Shown: positions 25,138-32,618 of the stretch, piece by piece
How positions within the stretch are numbered: position 1 is the stretch's first letter
Layout of the letters: the number at the start of each line of letters is the position of its first letter
From: Giardia muris
Lineage: Eukaryota > Fornicata > Diplomonadida > Hexamitidae
DNA: 64,000 nt
NCBI GenBank assembly: GCA_006247105.1
Contig: CM016927.1
Location: forward strand, 310,001 to 374,000
Reading direction: 5' to 3'
Program-made: the position numbers and the translations under genes
The notes under the pieces: model-generated
What the model saw: the letters and a program-made list of their open reading frames with translations, nothing else
The model's database searches: none
What the model was told of the DNA's origin: nothing

Positions 25138-25141
25138 TGAA
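25136..25141 (+). terminator. AGTGAA poly(A) signal overlapping the V-ATPase H stop
   Basis: AGTGAA begins on the second base of the stop TAG and ends one base before the convergent SNARE stop, so the 3' ends of the two genes meet here. Confidence 0.6.
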
Positions 25142-25867
25142 TCACGTGTACTTGATCACGATCGGGACGATGATGATGAGGAGGATGACGAGGATGACCG
25201 CCGCGATGATCGCGTACATCTTGATCTTCCGGCACTTGGCCGCCTTCTCGACTCCGCGGGCCTCGGACTTGAAGGTCACCGCCGCCGCCGCCAACTCGTC
25301 AGCGTTCTGGGCAATGTTATCGAGACGGTCATGGTTGATGCGAAGCTTATCGACGTTATGTGCCGCAGCATCGCGGATCTCACCCATGTCACTATGAATC
25401 TGCCCGAGGGCGTCTCCGGTCGCCGTATCGTACCTCTTGTAAGCCGTCATTGACGCCGTCATTAAGGGGCGCGAGATGGCGTCGCGATCCGTGCTGCTAT
25501 CAGCGGCGCGCAAGGCCTGTGGGTTGCTCCCCAGCTCGCGGGAGACGTCGTTGAGGAACGAGTTGACAAGAGTGGCACGGTGCGTGTCACGAACGGCGGC
25601 AATCAGGATGATCCCGAGAGGCACCCCAACGGCTTGGTACTCGGAGTATAGAAGGTGGAGGTGGAACCCGTTCTTGGTCTTGATGCAAAGACGAGAGTTC
25701 CCAGTGTTGAGAGTCGTGTTGTTCGCCTTGAAGGACTCAACAAGCTTCGCCACCGCGGGGTCCACGTCCTGCTGCATCGCCGTGACATAGACCGCGGTTC
25801 CGACGAGCGAGTAGTCGCGCTGCCTGTACGCGTAGAGCGAGAAGATGTTCGATCCTCGTTGAGCCAT
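25142..25867 (-). CDS. Longin-type R-SNARE (VAMP7/Ykt6-like)
   Basis: 241 residues: an N-terminal longin fold (1-125; 'IFSLYAYRQRDYSLVG', 'RLCIKTKNGFHLHLLY', 'RATLVNSFLNDV'), a SNARE helix (about 150-210; 'HNVDKLRINHDRLDNIAQNA', 'LAAAAVTFKSEARGVEKAAK') and a single C-terminal membrane anchor (215-238) with a short lumenal end. Longin plus SNARE plus anchor is the VAMP7 plan, used in fusion with endosome- or vacuole-like compartments. Aligning by eye with VAMP7 puts Asn at the zero-layer position that is normally Arg, with an Arg three residues later. The ATG at 25867 follows an AT-rich run (ctaaaaaa). Confidence 0.88.
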   Translation of the reverse strand: MAQRGSNIFSLYAYRQRDYSLVGTAVYVTAMQQDVDPAVAKLVESFKANNTTLNTGNSRLCIKTKNGFHLHLLYSEYQAVGVPLGIILIAAVRDTHRATLVNSFLNDVSRELGSNPQALRAADSSTDRDAISRPLMTASMTAYKRYDTATGDALGQIHSDMGEIRDAAAHNVDKLRINHDRLDNIAQNADELAAAAVTFKSEARGVEKAAKCRKIKMYAIIAAVILVILLIIIVPIVIKYT

Positions 25868-25961
25868 TTTTTAGATTCCCGTGATTCCAAGATTCAGTCT
25901 ATGCAGTAGGCAATGACCTGGAGGATGGACGTACTATCCATCGCAGCTCCGAAAGAAAAGA

Positions 25962-26150
25962 ATGCCTGAGGTGTCAACCACCCCCAATGGAAGTGTCGAG
26001 CGTAGTCGAATCCCGGCTCCCTCTAACCAGTCCTCCTTCGTCACAGGGGTCTCCACCGCCTGGAAGGAGTCGAAGAACGCACTTGCGGCAATCTTCGCCC
26101 CGACTCCGAGGCTCTTCGACGAGTACGTGCAGACTGAAAACGTAAGCTAA
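25962..26150 (+). CDS. Small protein of unknown function (62 residues)
   Basis: Begins at an ATG directly behind cgaaagaaaaga, a good Giardia-type start, and ends 5 bp before the next ATG. Polar Ser/Thr/Pro-rich first half, then a short amphipathic helix ('AWKESKNALAAIFA'); no signal peptide or membrane helix. Its fit between a divergent promoter and the next gene supports a real gene; it is too short to classify. Confidence 0.45.
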   Translation: MPEVSTTPNGSVERSRIPAPSNQSSFVTGVSTAWKESKNALAAIFAPTPRLFDEYVQTENVS

Positions 26151-26155
26151 ATTTC

Positions 26156-27538
26156 ATGCTTCCTTCTGACACAACTCGAAGTCAAAGGCCGGTCCCGGTC
26201 CAGTCGTTGAGCATCAGTAAGCTCGTGGCGTCGAGGGTGGCAGTCCCCAACCTTCAGACCCAAGCCCAGTCTCAGACCCAGACCAAGTTTCTCGATACTG
26301 AGAGTCTTATCCTACGATCTCTCGAGGCGGAGAATACCGCTCTCCGGGAGCAGATAGCGGGGCTACTGCAACGTGAGAAGCGGGCGCAACAGGAGCTTGA
26401 GGGGGTGCGGAGACAGGTATTGGCATCGGAAGCACGTGCGTCATCGCTGGCCGATGAGATGGCACAAGCGATGAGCAAGGAACTCACAGGGATGCGGCAG
26501 AAAGTACAAGAGGCTACGGATGAGCGTGACAAGCTGGAGGAAAGGATACGGCAACTGGAGGAAGAGGCGAGAAAGACAACGGATTCAACTAGCTCAGTAA
26601 TGGCAACGGGGGAGTATTTTGACCAGACAATAAGCCAGGTCATCGAGGGGATCATAAATGGGTTACAAGGCTCATGCTCCTCTCTTTTACCCTCTTATAT
26701 CCCCGGGACGATTCCGAATAATCCCGGGATCGTCCAGATAGGTGATTTAGTCATTCCGACGGCCATCAAGGCCAATCCGCTGCTTACTGAGCTCGTCTGT
26801 ACGTTGTATGCGTCTCTTTGCCGTCTAAACACCGCTGCCGGCGACCTTAAGCTCGTCACGGAGGCATTTCGGAGCACGGCGATGTTGGTCAAGGATCGGT
26901 TGATGCGTGAACGCGACGCCTTGAAGAATGCTGATGTTGTCCAAAGGGCGGAGCTTGCCCATTGCCAAGGCCTTCTTGAGACGCAGAGGAATAACCTTGC
27001 TGAAGAGGAGACAAGTAGGCGTGACTTAGAGCAACGCGCTGATAGTCTTCAGAAGGAAGGGGTTGAATTGACGCGACGCCTACAAGAGGCCATGAATACT
27101 TTGGAGCATACGTCAAGTGAGAACATTGAATTGCAGCACCGCCTAGAGCAGGTGACTAGAGAGAAGGAAGCGCTTGAATCCACCACTTCCGGCTACGCGG
27201 AACAACTAGCGGAACTCCGTGGTATCGCGACCCGCTTCAGAGTTGAGCGTGATGAGGCGACAGAGCGTGTGATTCAGCTGGAAAGAACGGTCCTAGCACT
27301 AACGGACCAGCCTTCATCGGTAGCATTGCCTCCGAGTTCCTTAAACAGTGGGATTATCAAGCAAGAGGAACTGGTACGTTCCACACGCCTTGGAATCAGC
27401 CAAACCCTTCGGCGATCGGCTCTTCAAACCAGTCCCGTAGATGAGCATCCCATACAAGCTTCTCTTCTTGACCTAGCGGTAGGTGGGGACGCCGTGGAAG
27501 AGGCGTTGATGTCAGCCCTCTTACGGGGAGGTGGTTGA
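26156..27538 (+). CDS. Coiled-coil protein of unknown function
   Basis: 460 residues from ATG 26156, right behind ctaaatttc. A polar head (1-45) is followed by coiled coil (about 48-140), then a globular insert (about 150-245; 'FDQTISQVIEGIINGLQG', 'PLLTELVCTLYASLCRL'), then a second coiled coil (about 245-395) and a short tail. The plan of two coiled coils around a conserved-looking 100-residue block also occurs in the middle of the large ankyrin proteins at 4408 and 37473 ('LVESATQVWRALPSY'-type segment), so it may be a relative without ankyrin repeats (inference). Probably a cytoskeletal element. Confidence 0.7.
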   Translation: MLPSDTTRSQRPVPVQSLSISKLVASRVAVPNLQTQAQSQTQTKFLDTESLILRSLEAENTALREQIAGLLQREKRAQQELEGVRRQVLASEARASSLADEMAQAMSKELTGMRQKVQEATDERDKLEERIRQLEEEARKTTDSTSSVMATGEYFDQTISQVIEGIINGLQGSCSSLLPSYIPGTIPNNPGIVQIGDLVIPTAIKANPLLTELVCTLYASLCRLNTAAGDLKLVTEAFRSTAMLVKDRLMRERDALKNADVVQRAELAHCQGLLETQRNNLAEEETSRRDLEQRADSLQKEGVELTRRLQEAMNTLEHTSSENIELQHRLEQVTREKEALESTTSGYAEQLAELRGIATRFRVERDEATERVIQLERTVLALTDQPSSVALPPSSLNSGIIKQEELVRSTRLGISQTLRRSALQTSPVDEHPIQASLLDLAVGGDAVEEALMSALLRGGG

Positions 27539-27562
27539 GGTCGAGGATAAGAGAACTAGCCT

Positions 27563-28804
27563 TTACTCCAAATCCATCTGTAACCAATTCACGAAGTCTG
27601 CCAATTGGTGGTTAAACGCCGCGCGCCCCTGGCCACTATCACTGTTGAACCATTCCACAATGACGTCCCCCTCGATCACCTCTGCATCATACAGCATCAT
27701 CACGATTGGCTTAAATCCGTCGATTAGAGAGGGGTTCTCGTAACACGTACTCTGGACCAATGATAGAAGCTTCGCCTCGGTTCGAAGGTCGTCCCCGACA
27801 TACTTCAGAAGATAGGGGGTGAGTCTCCGAAGGGTTGCTGGGATGTCCCGTCCCTTGAAACATTGGGACACCGCATTCCAGACCAGCTCCACCGTCTCCT
27901 CGTTCGACAGACCCGCGGAGTCTGCGAAGGCGTCGATCTTCTTGTAGACTTCGGCCTCGACCGCCCCATCCCGCAAGAACGACTCAGTCAGCTCATCTTG
28001 GAGCTTCTTGATGGCTCGCATGCTCTGCATGCGTCGGTACTGGGTGGAGAACCAGTCGAGGCCGTACTTCTCTTCCAGGAGCCTCAGGAACCTGTCAATA
28101 TCGAAGCCAGAACCCCCACCCTTGGCATCGATGTCATCCCCACCCGAAAACTCCTCAGGAGCAAACTCGTTCAGCTTGGTGACGACGTCCCCGCTCACGA
28201 GGCAGGCCCACGCGGCATCCACGCCAACAATTTCGGAAAGCTTGTTCGAAAAGGAGGAGACAATCGACAGCGCCTGGCCCGACAGGACCACGTTACGGAT
28301 ACGCAGGAGGTTCAGGAGGAAGAATTCTGTCGTTTTTGAACTACCCAGAAGGTCGAAGCTTGCCAAATACGCGCAAAGGTGTGTGATGTGCTCCGTGTAC
28401 TGTGGGACGGTGTCGATACACAGCATAACGCGCCCAGCGGTCTCGTTCAGAGGGTCGCGTAGGTATCTCTTTTTCCTCAAGAGCTTCTCGAGAAGGGTCG
28501 CCCAATCTTTGGCCTCATCGATCGGGCCCGATAGGAGAGATGGGCTGAGTGGCTGCTTCGCGGCGTCCGCCCTCCCGAAGCAGAGCCCGACGCTCCCCGA
28601 GATCAGGCGGTCGAAGAGGAACTCGTTGTAGAGCTTGTAGTCGAGGTCGGCAGAGTCGAGCTTGACGGCGATGTCGTCAAGAGTCCCCTCGAGGCACGGT
28701 TCGAGCAGCGCCAGGAAGGACTCGGGGTCCTTCTGGACGACGATATGCCGCTTGCGGGTGCGCACCCGCGAGCCTTCCACTGCTCCTTGGATCGGCCGTG
28801 ACAT
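27563..28804 (-). CDS. BZW/5MP (eIF5-mimic) protein with W2 domain
   Basis: 413 residues, the usual BZW length (419 in human). The start 'RVRTRKR' followed by 'LDDIAVKLDSADLDYKLYNE' matches the BZW N-terminus ('R.KTRKR', 'LEAVAKFLD..G.KLDYRRY'). The middle is HEAT-like. The last 160 residues form a W2/eIF5C domain: 'VELVWNAVSQCF', 'YLLKYVGDDLRTEAKLLSLV', 'GFKPIVMMLYDAEVIEGDVI' and 'FVNWLQMDLE'. 5MP proteins bind eIF2 and eIF3 in competition with eIF5 and tighten start-codon choice. That is of interest in an organism with almost no 5' UTR. The ATG at 28804 follows ttgatttttga. Confidence 0.85.
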   Translation of the reverse strand: MSRPIQGAVEGSRVRTRKRHIVVQKDPESFLALLEPCLEGTLDDIAVKLDSADLDYKLYNEFLFDRLISGSVGLCFGRADAAKQPLSPSLLSGPIDEAKDWATLLEKLLRKKRYLRDPLNETAGRVMLCIDTVPQYTEHITHLCAYLASFDLLGSSKTTEFFLLNLLRIRNVVLSGQALSIVSSFSNKLSEIVGVDAAWACLVSGDVVTKLNEFAPEEFSGGDDIDAKGGGSGFDIDRFLRLLEEKYGLDWFSTQYRRMQSMRAIKKLQDELTESFLRDGAVEAEVYKKIDAFADSAGLSNEETVELVWNAVSQCFKGRDIPATLRRLTPYLLKYVGDDLRTEAKLLSLVQSTCYENPSLIDGFKPIVMMLYDAEVIEGDVIVEWFNSDSGQGRAAFNHQLADFVNWLQMDLE

Positions 28805-28845
28805 TCAAAAATCAATGGGGGCGCACAGGGCAAAGCTGTTTAATG

Positions 28846-30600
28846 CTATTGCACACCAAAGGCGTACGCGGTGCGCGGCCGGGCATTACGGCCGAGCATG
28901 TAGCCGGCTCCGTAGCCCGCGCCGCGTCCCGGGCGATTCGACGAGGCGGCACTGATTGGACGACGGACAGGACTACTCGTGGGAGACACACCTGACCGCA
29001 TGTTATCACGGGTGTTACGTTGAGGAGCCTTTGGAGGTGCTCCTGCCGTCTTTGGACGTTCTCGTGGGTCAGGGATCGGCTCAAGTTCCTGTAGGCCGGT
29101 AGCGAACTGGATTTCTGGTGCTTTTTCGGATGCACGAAGCTGATTGAAGGCATGGCTTGTCGCCATCGCAAATGCCCGTAGGTTCTGGATGTCACGGATT
29201 GCGTCGTCTTCTAGGCGCGTCTCGTCACCCGAGGGGACGGCACTTGACCGATTCCCCAGTAACTTTCGAAGCTGAGTCACCTCGTCGCGTAGGGAGCTCA
29301 CCTGCTTCTCGAGGCGGGAGCGCTCCTCCTCCCATGCTCGTTGGGAGAGGGCGGAGCGGTGCTGAAGGGTCAGGAGTCTCCGGACCCGTTTCGCCAACTC
29401 CTCGATCTCGAGGTCCTTTTCCTTGAGACGGTCTTTGTAGGTGATGATCAGGTGCTGCTGGGATATGCCACCATCCTCCGGCGGGAAGTCTTTGTGAACG
29501 GCCTTCGGCTTCGATGGTGAACGAGCTTGGGACATTCTAGAGGGCGAGGTCGTTGGCCGTTGTTCTTGTGTGGTGGGTCCACCACCCACTCCGATCAACT
29601 CAAGCGTCTCATTGTTAAGGAGAGATGCTCGTTGTTCAAGACTAGCCATTTGAATCCGTAATTGGGCCAAAGCTGATTCCGATGCACGGAGCTGGTCATC
29701 GCGTGTAGCAATTATCTTCTTCAAGGTTTCAATCTCCCCCTCACGCTTAGTGACCGTATCCATCAGACTTTTGACCTTCTTCTGTTGGATATTTGCTTGA
29801 TAAGAAGCCACTTGGATGTTCAGCTGACGAATCCGCTCCCGCATGTCTGCATTCTCGGCCTCAAGCCGATTGAACTTGAGGCTTTCCTTCTCAAGCTGGG
29901 AAATCTTCTGGCGACTAGCCGTCTGGACCTTTGAGAGGTTGAATTGGGATTGAAGACGGTTGAGTTGGAGCTGGGATTCGAGCTGTGAGATCCGTGAGAG
30001 CCGAGTATCTCGGTTCCGTAAGAGTTCGTCCCGCTCCGCAACTAACTCCTTCATACCTTGTAATTGATCAGTCTTCTCACTCAGCTTCCCTTGCATCGAG
30101 GCCAACTGTTCTTCCATTGCGGCCATCTTTGTCTCCGCCGTCGTCTTAATGGCACGCTCCCTCTGTGTCGCGTCTTCCTGTTGTCTCTTTAGGGTGTGTA
30201 GCTGGTTCGTGAGCTCCTTGATCCGCTCTTGTGATGCCACAAGCCTGACCGCGAGATCCTTCGTCGTCGTTTCCTTCTCCGAGACGTGGCGAGCAATTGT
30301 GGCTCGAAGTTCTCGCTCAAAATCGTCCTTGAAGGCATGAAGGAAGCGTAACGAGGCACGTAACTTATCGAGGACCACAAGTGGTGACTCACCCAGTAAC
30401 TCGGCACGTTCCTCCTCCGGGTCGCGCCGAATGGTCTCGTTAGTCCTGTCCTTAAACTCGATGTACAGCATGACGATCGCATTCTGCAGACGACTTAATC
30501 TCTCAAGCTGGTCGCTGTTGTTCCGAAGCTGGATCTGCAAACTGCTCACGGTCGCTTGGAGCGAGGCGATCTGATTCAAATGCTCTGCAGTCTGTGACAT
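28846..30600 (-). CDS. Long coiled-coil protein with basic Gly/Arg tail
   Basis: 584 residues, coiled coil nearly throughout from residue 5 to about 480 (regular heptads, high Gln/Glu/Arg/Leu), then a disordered basic tail with 'RPKTAGAPPKAPQR', 'SSPVRRPISAAS' and a Gly/Tyr/Arg-rich end. Arg-Pro-rich tails are common in microtubule- and axoneme-associated proteins, so a cytoskeletal role is plausible but not shown. Its ATG lies 33 bp downstream of a tRNA-Pro gene on the same strand, so its promoter must fit in that gap or in the tRNA. Confidence 0.75.
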   Translation of the reverse strand: MSQTAEHLNQIASLQATVSSLQIQLRNNSDQLERLSRLQNAIVMLYIEFKDRTNETIRRDPEEERAELLGESPLVVLDKLRASLRFLHAFKDDFERELRATIARHVSEKETTTKDLAVRLVASQERIKELTNQLHTLKRQQEDATQRERAIKTTAETKMAAMEEQLASMQGKLSEKTDQLQGMKELVAERDELLRNRDTRLSRISQLESQLQLNRLQSQFNLSKVQTASRQKISQLEKESLKFNRLEAENADMRERIRQLNIQVASYQANIQQKKVKSLMDTVTKREGEIETLKKIIATRDDQLRASESALAQLRIQMASLEQRASLLNNETLELIGVGGGPTTQEQRPTTSPSRMSQARSPSKPKAVHKDFPPEDGGISQQHLIITYKDRLKEKDLEIEELAKRVRRLLTLQHRSALSQRAWEEERSRLEKQVSSLRDEVTQLRKLLGNRSSAVPSGDETRLEDDAIRDIQNLRAFAMATSHAFNQLRASEKAPEIQFATGLQELEPIPDPRERPKTAGAPPKAPQRNTRDNMRSGVSPTSSPVRRPISAASSNRPGRGAGYGAGYMLGRNARPRTAYAFGVQ

Positions 30601-30633
30601 TTCAAGTTCCTATCCCGAAAGCCACGAAGGATC

Positions 30634-30705
30634 GGGGACCGCCGGGATTCGAACCCGGGACCTCTCGCACCCTAAGCGAGAATCATACCCCTAGACTACG
30701 GTCCC
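30634..30705 (-). tRNA. tRNA-Pro (anticodon AGG)
   Basis: 72-nt cloverleaf on the minus strand: acceptor GGGACCG/CGGTCCC with discriminator C, anticodon stem TCTCGC/GCGAGA with loop TTAGGGT (anticodon AGG at the 34-36 positions), and T arm CCGGGTTCGAATCCCGG. B box GGTTCGAATCC and A box TAGTCTAGGGG are normal. Identical to the copy at 37380-37451; no intron. Confidence 0.97.
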
Positions 30706-30775
30706 CAGCTGGGCCGAACGGGGTCGGACGGGTGGCGCCCGGAGCCCTACTTGAGGCTGAAAATCCAAGTAAGTG

Positions 30776-32602
30776 ATGACGTTGATTCAAGGAGATCCAC
30801 GCATCACGTTCTCGTTTGGAGAGCTCCTTCATCGGGATTCGCAGGGTCGGACCCATGCGGCCATCGAACGTGAGACTGGGACGCCTCGGGCCTGCGTCGA
30901 AGTCTCCTGCCGTGACCTATCGGCACGGGAGCGTCGGCTTGTTGAGGCGGAGGCCCTCGCCCTTTGTGGACTGACGCACGAATACGTCGTTCGTCACTAT
31001 ATGGTATACGACTGGGTTGGACACGAGGCGGTTTGTCTCGTCACTGACTTCTATCAGCACACGCTTCTTGATATGTTGCGGCAGGCGCGGGCCTCTGGGA
31101 CTTATCTTCCCGAGCGAGTGATTTGGACAATAGCAGCGCAGGTTCTTGCGGCTCTTCTATATTGCCATTTGCCGCGGAAAGGAGGGGCGGAAACTACAGG
31201 ACGAATACTGCACAAGAATATCCGCCCGGCCTCGATCTATATTACGGGCGGGACCGGATCTAGAGATGTGCAAGGTCTGGTCTGCCATCTAGGTGCCTTC
31301 GGGATCCTCAACCTAACGGCCGAGTCTCTGGTGCACCAGGAGAGGGTAAGCATGTACAGCGCTCCTGAAGTCCACAAGCATGGGCTTTATAGCGAGAAGA
31401 GCGACGTGTGGGAGCTGGGGATCGTCCTGTATGAGGCGTGCGCGAAGAAGAGGCCCTTCACGAGCGTTGATAGGGGGGCCCTGCATGCCACGCTTGTCTT
31501 CAGTGAGTACGAGCGGATCCCTGGCCGCTACTCCAATGATCTTAGCGAGTTCATAGATGCAATGCTCTCACCCGAGCTCTCAACCCGTGCCTCCGTCAGT
31601 GACTTACTAATGCATCCGAAGATCGCAGGCAAGCTCGAGGATGCCCAGCATAACGCTGATCAACGGATCACTGGGACTCTCAAGAAGATCCGTGAGATCC
31701 AGATCGGTGAGTCTCAAACACGACTACAAGTCTCGGCCATTCGTGATTCCGGAGTATGTGTCCTCCCAAGAGGGACAATTCTTTCTCCCACTCGTCCAGT
31801 TGGGATGCGCACATCATCTGTACCTCAATTGAATTCCCCACGTGTCAGAATGATTTCTACTCAACGGATCAAGGTTACATCGCCATCCCTATCTACATCC
31901 ATGCTTGGTCAAAGCTCACACCTTTACGATGTAGAAGGTGCAGATAACAGCGCCATTGCGAAGCTACGGGCAGAGGTTGAGCAGCTCGCAGCGGAGAATA
32001 GACAATTGCGAGACGCACTTGCTACACGCGCTCCGAAGCCTCCTATGGCATCGGTTTCACGGCCTCTCCAGTTCAGTACAGAGGCCATCGAAAGGTCCAT
32101 CGCGGATCTCTTCATAGATCTTCCAGATCCGGAGTCTCGGAAGACGGTTCTCATGGGTGCCGCCGAGGCGGGGTTGGTTTACGTCGTCAGTCGGCTCGTT
32201 GAGACACAGGCGCGGCAACAGGATGCACAGGGGCGGACAGCCCTGATGTATGCCATCCAGGGAGGCTCCCTACGGTGTGTGGAGCTTCTGGTGGCGTCGG
32301 AGGCCCGGATGGTGGATCATCACGGACGTTCCGCCCTGATCTATGCCATAGCAACGAAGGATATCGAGTTAGTACAGCTACTTGTCGAGCAGGAAGCGTC
32401 GATCAATTTGCCAAGCGGGGTATCGCCCAGAGACGTTGCGATCTCGACGGGGGACAAGAAGATAATCGCCTTGCTTGCAAGAGACGTATATAAGGACCCT
32501 ACTCCCATCCCGCCGAAGTTCCTGACCACCGAACCCGTGGAAAACGACGCAAATCTAACGGAGTCGTTCTCGCTCAACGATCCATTAACCTCGGACCTCT
32601 AG
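30776..32602 (+). CDS. NEK-like pseudokinase with C-terminal ankyrin repeats
   Basis: 608 residues from ATG 30776. A kinase fold spans about 10-285: 'FSFGELLHRDSQGRTHAA' in place of the glycine loop, 'LTHEYVVRHYMVYDW', 'AAQVLAALLYCHL', 'MYSAPEVHKHGLYSEKSDVW' and 'GIVLYEACAKKRPF'. The active-site residues are gone: the VAIK Lys region reads 'ACVEVSC', HRDLKPxN reads 'HKNIRPAS' and DFG reads 'LGAF'. It should therefore not transfer phosphate. A short coiled coil (about 395-425) and three ankyrin repeats (about 455-570; 'QGRTALMYAIQGGSLRCVELL') follow. Most Giardia NEKs are known to be catalytically dead and many carry ankyrin repeats; localisation or scaffold roles are inferred. Confidence 0.88.
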   Translation: MTLIQGDPRITFSFGELLHRDSQGRTHAAIERETGTPRACVEVSCRDLSARERRLVEAEALALCGLTHEYVVRHYMVYDWVGHEAVCLVTDFYQHTLLDMLRQARASGTYLPERVIWTIAAQVLAALLYCHLPRKGGAETTGRILHKNIRPASIYITGGTGSRDVQGLVCHLGAFGILNLTAESLVHQERVSMYSAPEVHKHGLYSEKSDVWELGIVLYEACAKKRPFTSVDRGALHATLVFSEYERIPGRYSNDLSEFIDAMLSPELSTRASVSDLLMHPKIAGKLEDAQHNADQRITGTLKKIREIQIGESQTRLQVSAIRDSGVCVLPRGTILSPTRPVGMRTSSVPQLNSPRVRMISTQRIKVTSPSLSTSMLGQSSHLYDVEGADNSAIAKLRAEVEQLAAENRQLRDALATRAPKPPMASVSRPLQFSTEAIERSIADLFIDLPDPESRKTVLMGAAEAGLVYVVSRLVETQARQQDAQGRTALMYAIQGGSLRCVELLVASEARMVDHHGRSALIYAIATKDIELVQLLVEQEASINLPSGVSPRDVAISTGDKKIIALLARDVYKDPTPIPPKFLTTEPVENDANLTESFSLNDPLTSDL

Positions 32603-32618
32603 TCCCCGAGCATTATAG

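Noticed and set aside
26130..26160. Intron joining the 62-residue ORF to the coiled-coil gene (gtaagct near 26142)
   Set aside because: Giardia introns are few and have a fixed GTATGT-like donor and a long acceptor signal; none is seen, and each ORF has its own AT-rich start.
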